Assembly (NCBI GenBank): GCA_002067895.1
Contig: MVRE01000004.1
Location: forward strand, 55,351-119,350
Origin: Methanoregula sp. PtaU1.Bin051
Lineage (GTDB): Archaea; Halobacteriota; Methanomicrobia; Methanomicrobiales; Methanospirillaceae
Direction of reading: 5' to 3'
Length of the DNA stretch: 64,000 bases
Part shown: positions 43,180 through 51,836 of the stretch, piece after piece
Position numbering within the stretch: the first letter of the stretch is position 1
How the letters are laid out: each line of letters opens with the position of its first letter
The notes under the pieces: generated by a model
Database searches by the model: none
The model's input: the letters and a program-made list of their open reading frames with translations, nothing else
What the model was told of the DNA's origin: nothing
Translations under genes and position numbers: made by a program

Positions 43180-44616
43180 TCAGTATGTCCGTCCGACAAG
43201 CGTCGCCTTCCCCGGCTTCCCGCAGATGACGCAAAATCCTCCGGTATCAGAAACATACGGGGATCGCACCTCTGTTCCGAGGATGCTGGAATCGGCTTTC
43301 TCCTCGATAGCATCCCCGCATGCCCGGTCACCGCACCATGGGACGACCGCAACCCTCCCCGCGTTCAGCGCAGTGGTGATGGCATCGATGGTAGTGGCCG
43401 GCTGCAGGCTCCTCTTTACATGCTCCTCGGCCTTCGCTTTCATCGCCTGCGAAATTGCAGCGAGCACCTGCTTCACGCTACCGGCAATTCCCGTTCTGTC
43501 GAGCGACACTTTTTCTCCGAGCCTGGTGACTGCTATGACTTTACCGGCATCGATGTCCCGGGGCCCCAGTTCAAGCCGGAGAGGCACGCCCCGGAGTTCC
43601 CACCAGTAGTATTTTGCACCGGGCCGCATGTCACGGTTATCTGTGCGTACCCGGTGGCCCGCTGCTTTCAGTTCTTCCTCAAGGTTCTGTGCGGCGGCAA
43701 GCACATCCTCGTGCCGCTTCCCGATCAGGATCGGCACAATCACGATCTGAGTCGTGGCAACCGGTGGCGGGAGGATGAGTCCCCTGTCATCGCCGTGGAC
43801 ACCGATGATAGCCGCGATGCACCGCTCCGAGATCCCGTAGCAGGTCTGGTTCGCGAGCTGCTGCTCCCCTTTTTCATCTTCGTACGTGATGCCAAAGGTC
43901 TTGCTGAAATGTGTGCCGAGGTGGTGGACGGTGCCGATCTGGAGCGTCCTGCCATTCGGCATCACCGTGTCGAAGGCGATAGTGTAATCGGCACCGGGGA
44001 ACTTGTCCCAGTCCGGGCGCTTCGAGACGATGACCGGAATGCTGAGGCTCTCATAGAACTCCCGTGTCAGGGCGATCTCGCTCTCAACCTGTGATTCTGC
44101 ATCGTCCCATGTCGCATGTACCGTATGGGACTCCATGAACGAGGTGATCTCCCGCAGCCGGATGAGGGGGCGGGTCTGCTTTGTCTCGTACCGGAACGTG
44201 TTGACGATCTGGTAGATGCGCAGGGGGAGATCGGCATGGGACCGGACCCAGAGGGCGTACATCGGGTAGATTGCGGTCTCGCTTGTAGGCCGCAGCGCAA
44301 GCTTGACCTCGAGCGGGGTCGTGCCGCCGTGGGTAACCCAGTACACCTCGTCCTCGAATCCCTTGATGTGCTCGGCCTCTTTCATGAACTCGTGCTCGGG
44401 GATGAGGAGCGGGAAGAGGGCTTCTTGGTGTTCGCGGTCGAGAAGGTCACGCAAACGCTGGTATACGTGTTTCCGGAGCGCGAACCCGTACGGGTACCAG
44501 ACATAAAGCCCCTTGACCGGGTAGCGGACATCCATGATCTCCGCACGCCATAAAATATCGTTATACCATTCGGAAAACTGCGCTTTCGGCGGAAGGGTGT
44601 CTGCGTCCTCGGCCAT
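43180..44616 (-). CDS. proS: Prolyl-tRNA synthetase
   Basis: About 478 residues from ATG 44616. The class II synthetase motifs are visible ([36 protein letters not shown]; the motif-2 arginine is in FRYE), and the archaeal/eukaryal-type C-terminal zinc region [21 protein letters not shown] near the end. The C-terminus includes [17 protein letters not shown]. It charges tRNA-Pro. The short upstream extension to 44673 overlaps the SpoIIM gene and is rejected. Confidence 0.93.
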   Translation of the reverse strand: MAEDADTLPPKAQFSEWYNDILWRAEIMDVRYPVKGLYVWYPYGFALRKHVYQRLRDLLDREHQEALFPLLIPEHEFMKEAEHIKGFEDEVYWVTHGGTTPLEVKLALRPTSETAIYPMYALWVRSHADLPLRIYQIVNTFRYETKQTRPLIRLREITSFMESHTVHATWDDAESQVESEIALTREFYESLSIPVIVSKRPDWDKFPGADYTIAFDTVMPNGRTLQIGTVHHLGTHFSKTFGITYEDEKGEQQLANQTCYGISERCIAAIIGVHGDDRGLILPPPVATTQIVIVPILIGKRHEDVLAAAQNLEEELKAAGHRVRTDNRDMRPGAKYYWWELRGVPLRLELGPRDIDAGKVIAVTRLGEKVSLDRTGIAGSVKQVLAAISQAMKAKAEEHVKRSLQPATTIDAITTALNAGRVAVVPWCGDRACGDAIEEKADSSILGTEVRSPYVSDTGGFCVICGKPGKATLVGRTY

Positions 44617-44626
44617 GGGAAAAACC

Positions 44627-45193
44627 TTAAACCACCATTTGTATGATGTGAGGTGTAATAAAAGCCTCGACAATTGCTGCGACGGCGATCAGCGGTACGA
44701 CAAAGAGGACAAAGAGCCATGCCAGCCGGGCGCTCTCACCGGCCGCGTCCCCGCTGCCGTAGTACTCGCTGACCAGCGCCTGTGAGAAGAGCATGCCCAT
44801 GGCCCCGGCAAGGATGAACCCCGGGATCTCAAAAATACCGTGCGGCAGAATCGCCGCGGCGACGAAAGCGGGGCTGTGCTCCCTCATGACGAGCTCCATG
44901 ATCGCGCCGATCACGATCCCGTTTAGGCTCATGATGAAGATCGTCAAAATACCGAATGATGCCCCGCCCAGGAAGAGCAGGAGGCTTGCCTCAAAATTGT
45001 TTATAAAGATCTTCGATCCGGTCTCAAGCGGGCTCCCCCCCATCACCTGTCCTGCCACTTCCTTCTCGAAGAGTTGCATGAGCTGGTTACCGATGTCCGG
45101 GTGATGGGCTGCACCTATCCAGCCGATGAGGAGTGCTGAAAAGAAGAGAAGGAATGTGATGACAGCGGAGCTCTTCAGTGTCGGTTCAGACAT
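44627..45193 (-). CDS. SpoIIM/DUF95 family membrane protein
   Basis: The 188-residue integral membrane protein has the SpoIIM/DUF95 fold: [32 protein letters not shown] and [18 protein letters not shown], with four or five helices. Archaeal members are of unknown function, and in bacteria SpoIIM works in cell-wall remodelling during sporulation. The start overlaps the DUF63 stop by eight bases; the two membrane proteins probably act together. Confidence 0.85.
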   Translation of the reverse strand: MSEPTLKSSAVITFLLFFSALLIGWIGAAHHPDIGNQLMQLFEKEVAGQVMGGSPLETGSKIFINNFEASLLLFLGGASFGILTIFIMSLNGIVIGAIMELVMREHSPAFVAAAILPHGIFEIPGFILAGAMGMLFSQALVSEYYGSGDAAGESARLAWLFVLFVVPLIAVAAIVEAFITPHIIQMVV

Positions 45194-46049
45194 AGAGCAC
45201 CATCCGCATCATGTCCCTGATGCCCGGTGCAAGGCCTACGACGATCATTGCGAGCAGTACGAGGTGCCAGAACGCCATGTTCGCCTCCTTCCGGTATAGC
45301 TCGAGGACGTAAATAGCCGGGAAGAGCACGAGGAGCTTTAAGGGGAACATCGCAAATGCGGTACCGGTCAACGCGATCAGGTTCGATCCGATGACGTGCT
45401 GTTCAACGTAGGTGAGGGGATGCAGATCGATCCCGTAGCTCGTGGCGCTCGCGTCCAGCATGTGGCCGAAGATAAGGACAACGTAAAGGGAATAGCTGGC
45501 ATAGTCCCATTTCAGGACGTACCGCATGAATACCCAGACAGCAGCTGTAGTAGCGAGTGCGAGTGCGAGGATGGTAAAGAAGATCGCTGCATCGACCCTC
45601 GTATGGGTTATCCCCCATGCAAGCAGGACAAGCGTCGCCGTGCCCGCCGTTACAATCCCTGCGAGCGTATAAAATGTATTGACGTCCTTTGTCAGCCCCT
45701 GCCGGGTAAGGAAGAGAGATAAAAAGAGCATGCCGATCGTGTAAAAAAAGAGGACGAAGTAGATCAGCGGGGTGATTAAGAGAAATTTTGCATCCCCCTC
45801 AATCATGCCGGTATCTTCGATGACCCGCATTACCCCCCCGAGAACGACGTAGGGAAGGGTGGCAAGGATGAAGGCGGTGTCGATCTTAAAACCGATATCG
45901 GTAAGCCATGTAGACTTCGTCATCCAGCGGTAGAGCAGGTACACACCGGCGACGAGGATGATGGCATAGGTCAGTGTATCGACGACATTGTACGGCTGGC
46001 CGTACCTTATGGGATCGATGTAGTATTTGTAGATGAAATCACTAATCAT
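45186..46049 (-). CDS. DUF63 integral membrane protein
   Basis: The 287-residue polytopic protein starts MISDFIYKYYIDPIRYGQPYNVVDTLTYAI, an archaeal DUF63 signature. It has about eight hydrophobic helices. No enzymatic function is known; it is a membrane protein typical of methanogens and halophiles. Its ATG is two bases from the egsA start on the opposite strand, so the two head-to-head genes share almost no space for promoters. Confidence 0.85.
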   Translation of the reverse strand: MISDFIYKYYIDPIRYGQPYNVVDTLTYAIILVAGVYLLYRWMTKSTWLTDIGFKIDTAFILATLPYVVLGGVMRVIEDTGMIEGDAKFLLITPLIYFVLFFYTIGMLFLSLFLTRQGLTKDVNTFYTLAGIVTAGTATLVLLAWGITHTRVDAAIFFTILALALATTAAVWVFMRYVLKWDYASYSLYVVLIFGHMLDASATSYGIDLHPLTYVEQHVIGSNLIALTGTAFAMFPLKLLVLFPAIYVLELYRKEANMAFWHLVLLAMIVVGLAPGIRDMMRMVLYV

Positions 46050-46051
46050 TC

Positions 46052-47140
46052 ATGATCAAAATGAGCGCAGAGGGTATAAAATTACTCAAATTAAAGCCGT
46101 TCGACAAGTCCCGCTGGATGCAGCTGCCGCGGGACGTCGTGATTGGCCATGACGTCCTCTCCCAGATCCCTGCGGTCTGCGAAGACTTAAGCCTCGGCGA
46201 TTCTGCGCTGGTTATCTCCGGGAAGAGCACCATGGATCTCGCCGGCCAGCGGGTTTCGGGATATCTCGCGGATAGCTGTAAGGTAAAGACCATGGCTGCG
46301 GCTTCGATCAACGAAAAGGTGATCAAGAGAGGGGAGGCTGCTGCAAGGAAGGTGGATTTCGTTGTCGGCGTAGGCGGCGGGCGCGTGATCGACACCGCCA
46401 AGATCGTCTCGTACAACGCGGACCGGCAATTCATCTCGGTCCCGACCGCCGCCTCCCATGACGGAATTGCATCAGCACGGGCATCTGTCCCCAGCGCCGA
46501 AGGCCACGCATCCCTCGAGGCCCACCCGCCGATCGCGATCATAGCCGACACGGGGATCATCGCTGCCGCCCCCCACCGTCTCCTCGCCGCAGGCTGTGCC
46601 GATATCATCTCCAACTATACCGCGATCCTGGACTGGGAACTTGCCCACCGGGTCAAGGGCGAGCCGATAAGCGAGTACGCGATGGCTCTCTCGAAGATGA
46701 CCGCCGAGATCCTCGTCAACAATGCATCCATTATCAGGCCCCACTCGGAACAGGCCGCGTGGTTCGTGACAAAAGCGCTTGTTTCCAGCGGGGTCGCGAT
46801 GAGCATCGCAGGATCCTCACGGCCGGCGAGCGGCGGGGAGCACAAGTTCTCCCACGCGCTCGACCGGCTCGCGCCGGGAAAGGCGCTGCACGGCGAGAGT
46901 TGCGGGATCGGAACCATCATCTCCATGTATCTCCACGGCGGGGACTGGAAGGGGATCCGCGCTTCATTAAAGGCCATCGGTGCCCCCACTACGCCTGCGG
47001 ACGTCGGGATCGATGACGATGTCGCGGCAGAAGCACTCCTGATGGCAAAGACTATCCGCCCGGAGCGCTTTACCATCTTTGATATGGGTATCACGAAGGA
47101 CTCTGCGGAGAAGCTGGTCCGGATGCTCTATACGGAGTGA
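46052..47140 (+). CDS. egsA: NAD(P)-dependent glycerol-1-phosphate dehydrogenase
   Basis: The 362-residue protein is sn-glycerol-1-phosphate dehydrogenase, which makes the archaeal lipid backbone from dihydroxyacetone phosphate. It has the NAD-binding GVGGGRVIDTAKIV segment and VPTAASHDGIASARAS, with metal ligands in SHDG and SGGEHKFSHALDRL and GESCGIGT. Starts at 46052 or 46061 (MSAEGIKLLKLK) are possible. The UPF0179 gene follows four bases after its stop. Confidence 0.94.
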   Translation: MIKMSAEGIKLLKLKPFDKSRWMQLPRDVVIGHDVLSQIPAVCEDLSLGDSALVISGKSTMDLAGQRVSGYLADSCKVKTMAAASINEKVIKRGEAAARKVDFVVGVGGGRVIDTAKIVSYNADRQFISVPTAASHDGIASARASVPSAEGHASLEAHPPIAIIADTGIIAAAPHRLLAAGCADIISNYTAILDWELAHRVKGEPISEYAMALSKMTAEILVNNASIIRPHSEQAAWFVTKALVSSGVAMSIAGSSRPASGGEHKFSHALDRLAPGKALHGESCGIGTIISMYLHGGDWKGIRASLKAIGAPTTPADVGIDDDVAAEALLMAKTIRPERFTIFDMGITKDSAEKLVRMLYTE

Positions 47141-47144
47141 TCAT

Positions 47145-47591
47145 ATGGTCGAGTCCAAGACCAAGGTAACCCTGATCGGCACGGTGCATGCAAAGCAGGG
47201 GCTGGAGTTCGTGTACGAAGGCGAGGCCGCCGCCTGCGAGACCTGCAAGGTGAAGAAGGCCTGCCACAACCTTACAAAAGGGCACAAGTACCGGATCGTG
47301 ACCATCCGCACTACCCACCACGAGTGCCCGGTTCACCTCAACGGTGCAACCGCGGTCGAGGTGATGGAAGCGCCGTGCACGGCGCTGATCAGCGCCGAGA
47401 TGGCGATCATCAACTCCAAGATCCGGTTCGAGTCGGCCTGCAACAAGGGCGACTGCCGGAGCTACGACCTCTGCCACCCGGACGGGATTGTCGAGGGCGA
47501 GAAGTATGTCGTGGCCGACGTTCTCGGCAATGCCCCGGACATCTGCGACAAGGGCCGGACGCTGAAGCTCGTTGAGCTGAAGAGCGTTTGA
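47145..47591 (+). CDS. UPF0179 family protein
   Basis: The 148-residue archaeal-only family has many conserved cysteines: ACETCKVKKACHNL, HHECPVHLN, EAPCTALI, SACNKGDCRSYDLCHPDG. They could bind a metal or an Fe-S cluster. The function is unknown. It is four bases downstream of egsA, so the two share an operon. Length matches the family. Confidence 0.9.
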   Translation: MVESKTKVTLIGTVHAKQGLEFVYEGEAAACETCKVKKACHNLTKGHKYRIVTIRTTHHECPVHLNGATAVEVMEAPCTALISAEMAIINSKIRFESACNKGDCRSYDLCHPDGIVEGEKYVVADVLGNAPDICDKGRTLKLVELKSV

Positions 47592-47678
47592 GAATCAATC
47601 CCTTTTTTTAGGAATCCGATATTTAGTCAACGTGCCGCTCACGTGTTTTGGTCTCCCCTTTTTTCCCATTTTCACTAA

Positions 47679-47698
47679 GAATGTAGGGGGTCGGATGA
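47679..47698 (+). repeat. Dispersed repeat, copy 4
   Basis: GAATGTAGGGGGTCGGATGA, with GATG replaced by GAATG and a full core otherwise. It lies between the UPF0179 gene and the first lipoprotein. The preceding TTTTCCCATTTTCACTAA resembles sequence near copies 6 and 7. Confidence 0.65.
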
Positions 47699-47792
47699 GT
47701 ACCATTTGTAATCGCCTTCACGCCCAGTGTTAGTTCTAACTGTTATCACAACCACCCCTCCTGCAGGCAGTTCCTGCTATTTGATTGTTGCG

Positions 47793-47824
47793 TGGCAGAG
47801 TCGGTTTGCATATTCATATCTATA
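47793..47824 (+). promoter_or_regulatory. Shared upstream box A (promoter-like, before lipoprotein 1)
   Basis: TGGCAGAGTC.. then ..TTTGCATATTCATATCTATA precedes the GTG start at 47865. It is 27/31 identical to a box at 49345. It contains a TATA-like CATATCTATA, about 45 bases before the start. The similarity exceeds that of a mere TATA box, so it probably includes a common activator site or a duplicated promoter. Confidence 0.55.
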
Positions 47825-47864
47825 GCTCGCATCCACGTCTTGTCGGCAGAGAGGAGTTGGTCGT

Positions 47865-48314
47865 GTGAAACAAGGATTATTAGGTCTTGTTGCGGCTGCT
47901 ATCGTTATGATCGCGGCCATGTGTGCGGGCTGCTCGACGCAGAATGTAACTACAAAATTCGGGGACTTCGAGACAACCCTGCCGGTACATAACGTTGCAT
48001 CTGCGCCCGCCGACGGGTTCGCAACCCTGTCATCCGGGTCCGGTGATGCAGGACCGGCGAATGTCAGTGCCCAAAAAGGAGGGGCGGACGGGAAAACGAT
48101 CATCATAACGTACAATGGCGGAGGCGGGATGGGAAACATAAAACAGATCGAGGTATACACCCAGAATTCCGACCTGGCACAGTACAATGCGGTTTTGAAA
48201 CCTATACCCGGGGAGACCGTGGAACTGAAAGGAACCGACAAGCCCGACCGGGTCATGGTTGTATTACGTATGACGGACGGTTCTTCACAGCGCCTGTTTG
48301 ACAGGGATTTCTGA
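47865..48314 (+). CDS. Small lipoprotein of unknown function
   Basis: The 149-residue protein (GTG start) has a lipobox MCAGCS after a hydrophobic stretch (residues 7-20). The mature domain of about 125 residues looks beta-rich: KTIIITYNGGGGMGNIKQIEVYTQN and ETVELKGTDKPDRVMVVLRMTDG. I do not recognise the family. It leads a run of three secreted proteins and the next gene begins 28 bases after its stop. RBS-like GAGGAG lies in the leader. Confidence 0.65.
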   Translation: MKQGLLGLVAAAIVMIAAMCAGCSTQNVTTKFGDFETTLPVHNVASAPADGFATLSSGSGDAGPANVSAQKGGADGKTIIITYNGGGGMGNIKQIEVYTQNSDLAQYNAVLKPIPGETVELKGTDKPDRVMVVLRMTDGSSQRLFDRDF

Positions 48315-48342
48315 ACTATCTCTATTCAGAACGAGGAGCTAT

Positions 48343-49266
48343 ATGACATATTACAATCGTATTGTGATTTGTGCAAGTATCGGCATGGTGATCGCCATTT
48401 GTGCTGCCGCGGGATGCATGGGATTCAGCAAGATAAAACCAGAAAGTGTTGGATCTGATAACGGAGGAGGGCAAGGCGGGGGAACACCAACAACAGGCAG
48501 ACCCTTAACAAACGCTAAGACAATCTACATGCAACCGTGGCATCTGGTATTTCGCTATACTTATCAATTGCATAAGGGCGGATTAGATGTTAATGAACTG
48601 GTAACGATGGATGGTCCGATCGGATGCGATGACCCGGATCATCCGGATCGGTGTTTCTATGACCCGCATGGTACTTATGGCATACTCGATTATTCCAAGT
48701 TAAATCTCAAAATTATTTACTCATATTATTACAAAACTGAGGGCAGTGAAACAACCGGGAAGGGAGACTGTCATAAAATGGGGGTCCTTGTATTACCTTC
48801 ACTTAATTCACCGGTTCCTATTGCTTTTCAAATGCCGAGCATAAGTCACTGTCCTGTTGAAGTAACTACGGTTGAAAACACCGGATATACCAGCACAAGA
48901 ACGGAGGATATTGGCGGTTTTGGTGTTCCTGCCACGTGCTCCATGAATAAAGACCAGTACGGTCAATATCTAGATGATTTTAATTTCAATCACCCGGGGA
49001 CACCGGCTCAGCGGGACTTCTTTTTCGATGGGAAGAGTTTCACAATCAAATGTTCAGGGACGCTCGATTTAAAAGAGGAGAATAGTTACCAGAAACGCAC
49101 TCTGGATATAACAATTACTCCCTATGAAGAACCTGTCACCCTTGAACCCCTTGTACCCGCACCAGATACCCTTGTCCCTCTCGTACCTACGACCACGGTA
49201 TCCCTCGCACCATTAGTGCCTGCACCCGATACTCTCGCGCCTCTTGTGCCGGATAAAGGAGGCTGA
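48343..49266 (+). CDS. Lipoprotein with C-terminal PLVP repeats
   Basis: The 307-residue protein has a signal with lipobox ICAAAGC (about 19-25). The ectodomain is AT-rich coding DNA and includes IYMQPWHLVFRYTYQLHKGG and several cysteines (GPIGCDDPDHPDRCFYD, KGDCHKMG, SHCPVE, ATCSMN). The C-terminus repeats L-x-P-L-V-P-A-P-D-T-L-x-P-L-V-P twice, a proline-rich stalk. RBS GAGGAGC fits. No family is recognised. Probably surface-exposed. Confidence 0.65.
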   Translation: MTYYNRIVICASIGMVIAICAAAGCMGFSKIKPESVGSDNGGGQGGGTPTTGRPLTNAKTIYMQPWHLVFRYTYQLHKGGLDVNELVTMDGPIGCDDPDHPDRCFYDPHGTYGILDYSKLNLKIIYSYYYKTEGSETTGKGDCHKMGVLVLPSLNSPVPIAFQMPSISHCPVEVTTVENTGYTSTRTEDIGGFGVPATCSMNKDQYGQYLDDFNFNHPGTPAQRDFFFDGKSFTIKCSGTLDLKEENSYQKRTLDITITPYEEPVTLEPLVPAPDTLVPLVPTTTVSLAPLVPAPDTLAPLVPDKGG

Positions 49267-49344
49267 AGACGAAGGAGGCCGTCCCTTCCTTTCATTTTAT
49301 TCAGGTTTAATGACCGGATACCTGTTTGTTTATTCTTTTTTGCA

Positions 49345-49375
49345 CGGCAGAGTCAGTGTGCATATTCATATTTAT
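49345..49375 (+). promoter_or_regulatory. Shared upstream box B (promoter-like, before the 716-residue protein)
   Basis: CGGCAGAGTC.. then ..TGTGCATATTCATATTTAT, 27/31 identical to box A at 47793. The TATA-like CATATTTAT would start transcription about 25 bases later, giving a leader of about 107 bases before ATG 49503. Sequence similarity continues weakly on both sides, consistent with duplication of a promoter region. Confidence 0.55.
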
Positions 49376-49502
49376 CTGCCAATTGCACGTTTCATCGCTG
49401 GAATGGGTAGATACGGGGTATCTGGTATCGTTCCAACGGAAGATTGCTTTGGGGGATACCTCTTCTGAACCGATAGCCCTGCCCGGATCAGGAGTGTCAT
49501 AT

Positions 49503-51653
49503 ATGGGACAAAGGTCATGGTATCTGGTTGCGATCGTTGTGTTGGTTCTCGCGGTAGCGTGTGTCACCGTTGTATCAGCAGACGTAACGGTACGGGTCAC
49601 TGCTGCTGACAGTATATCAGGCGAACTGTTGACAGGATATAAATTTAAATTCTGGATACCCGGTGAGGGTTTTCCAACCTTCGAGACGCCGCATACGTTC
49701 ACCGTTCCGGTCGAACAAGAATATTATATCAACGACGCTGTCGATGGAGCGAAGCAGACAATTGGGAACATCAACTATTGCACGTATAACGCTGTGATAG
49801 ATGCGGGGGCAATGTTGCCGGGAGGTGCTGAGCTTCATGAAATACCGCAGATCAAGGATGGCGACGTAATCGATTATGTAATACCCGCGATGCCGGAAGG
49901 AAAACTCATCGTCGATTCTTCTCCACAGGGCGCATCAATCAATGGACACGATTCATTTACGACACCAAACACTATCGAATTCTGTGGCCGTCCCGATCAG
50001 AAGATATTAGTAAAGCTTACTCTTGACGGCTACGAAGATGCTGAGCAACAGGTCGAGGTCCATCCGCTCTATGCCGGTTCGTCATATCTGGGCCCGTCCG
50101 AAGTTTTCTTTAATCTCGTTCCCGCCCAGGCCGGATCTCCCGGGACAGTAGAAATTGCTATGGCATGGGATGACAGGCATGAACCGTTTTGCCAGGGTTG
50201 TATCAAAATCGGTATTGATAACATGCCCCCGGTCCTGCGTCCTATGATTACTCATCCTGTGAAAATGCCGCTCTCCCCGGGAGTTCATACGCTCAATGTT
50301 CCTGATCAGCCCGGCGATCTTAGTGGTAAGATGTATATCGGCATGAACCAGACGTTCACGATCCGCAGCGGCCACACGACGTATCTGACTGCTTCGCTGT
50401 ATCCCGCACCTGATCCAACAGTTGCGGCCGGATCAGTCCGGGTAAGCGGGGCTGTTGATGAGAAAGGCAACCGGTTTCCTGATAAGGACGTAAGCTGGTC
50501 GATTGACAACGTGAACAACCACCCAGATCCCCATCCTTTTAATGTTGTTCCAATGACGCGGACCGGGCTGTCTCAGGGAAGTCATATGATCTACGTACAT
50601 GCGTATTCCGAGGACCGTAGTTATATGAGTGCCCCCCTACCGGTTACGGTGTATGAAAATCAGGTTACCGATCTGGGTGATGTAATTGTGTATCCCGGGA
50701 CTGATGTAGCCGGGAGTGCAGGCGGATCGGTTCACGTGGAGGGATTTGTCGATGAGAAGGAGAACCCGTTACCCGGGATAAAGTGGGGGATCGACCAGAT
50801 CGGCAATCTAGGCTCCCCTCAGACAATAACCGGTATTTCAGCAGGTGTTCATACCATTGACGTCCCGGAACAATTGTGCTCTAACGGACAGATCTGTAAA
50901 AGCCAGCAACTGACGATTACTGTTACGGAAAACCAAGTGACTTATATGGGCTTCATAAAACTCAGTACTGATTCCTCAGGCAATCCCAGTACCAGCTCTC
51001 CTGCGAATCCACAATCTGACGGGGTATTGGGAATGTTGGGGAACTTTGTCACATCTGTTCTTGCACAGGTTGGTCTTGCACAGAGCAGTCCCGCTGCCGG
51101 ATCGATAAAAGAAGGACTTCCGGTAGCCGAGATCCCGTCATCTGGTATCTCATCAGTAGAGAAGTCAGTTTCACGGAATACTGCTGACATAACGATTCCC
51201 GGTGACCAGCTCTCAAAAAATGATGTTGTAAACAAGGATCCGGAGCAACAGTCCGTTGGAGCCGTGATTTTGGACTCCGGGATACAAAACGATACAACCG
51301 CTCTTTCACGCTCGTCTGATGCCAGCATTGGCGTACTCATGCCTGAAACAGTCAACAACTCACGGATCGTTGAACCTGAACGCCAGAGCCAGATTCAGAA
51401 CTTTGAGAAGGAACCCGATACGGGAACTATCATACGGGACAATACCAGGGATTCTGTTAGTGTTCCGGAGAAAAATACCGGCAGTGCGCAGACAGGTATA
51501 TTGAAAGTAACGACGACAGTTGCCCAACAGAAAATTCTGAAATCAACGCCTCAGGTCGTTAAAGTAAACGCAACCCAGACCGTTGTTACGGTCAATACTA
51601 CGCAGCAGGTCCTCGTGAGAAAGCCAGTCCAACCTGTCGTACAGAGGAAGTGA
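49503..51653 (+). CDS. Large PEGA-like repeat surface protein
   Basis: The 716-residue protein starts at ATG 49503 (RBS GGAGTG); upstream frame residues lie in the leader. A signal peptide (VAIVVLVLAVACVTVVSA) is followed by an N-terminal beta domain and then related units: TVEIAMAWDDRHEPFCQGCIKIGIDN, VRVSGAVDEKGNRFPDKDVSWSIDN and VHVEGFVDEKENPLPGIKWGIDQ. PEGA-like text appears in EGKLIVDSSPQGASINGHD. The C-terminal 150 residues are Ser/Thr/Val-rich. Probably a surface protein or S-layer-associated fibre. Confidence 0.7.
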   Translation: MGQRSWYLVAIVVLVLAVACVTVVSADVTVRVTAADSISGELLTGYKFKFWIPGEGFPTFETPHTFTVPVEQEYYINDAVDGAKQTIGNINYCTYNAVIDAGAMLPGGAELHEIPQIKDGDVIDYVIPAMPEGKLIVDSSPQGASINGHDSFTTPNTIEFCGRPDQKILVKLTLDGYEDAEQQVEVHPLYAGSSYLGPSEVFFNLVPAQAGSPGTVEIAMAWDDRHEPFCQGCIKIGIDNMPPVLRPMITHPVKMPLSPGVHTLNVPDQPGDLSGKMYIGMNQTFTIRSGHTTYLTASLYPAPDPTVAAGSVRVSGAVDEKGNRFPDKDVSWSIDNVNNHPDPHPFNVVPMTRTGLSQGSHMIYVHAYSEDRSYMSAPLPVTVYENQVTDLGDVIVYPGTDVAGSAGGSVHVEGFVDEKENPLPGIKWGIDQIGNLGSPQTITGISAGVHTIDVPEQLCSNGQICKSQQLTITVTENQVTYMGFIKLSTDSSGNPSTSSPANPQSDGVLGMLGNFVTSVLAQVGLAQSSPAAGSIKEGLPVAEIPSSGISSVEKSVSRNTADITIPGDQLSKNDVVNKDPEQQSVGAVILDSGIQNDTTALSRSSDASIGVLMPETVNNSRIVEPERQSQIQNFEKEPDTGTIIRDNTRDSVSVPEKNTGSAQTGILKVTTTVAQQKILKSTPQVVKVNATQTVVTVNTTQQVLVRKPVQPVVQRK

Positions 51654-51836
51654 TGTCAGTAACCGCGTCTACTCTCAATCACTCAAGGATAAATTGGGCA
51701 ATCCCAAAACCGCCCTTTTTCATCTTGACCTGCACGGGGATTAACACACCAGCACTCCCTGAAGCGAACTGGTGAAAACAGACGCCTGACGCCGATACAG
51801 GAGAAATTTTGTATTATCAGGCACATCATATGTGCA

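Noticed and set aside
47792..47992. Short coding frame through box A sharing AESVCIFI with a frame through box B
   Set aside because: Similarity is explained by the DNA box; frames overlap the real lipoprotein start and lie upstream of the real ATG in the other case.
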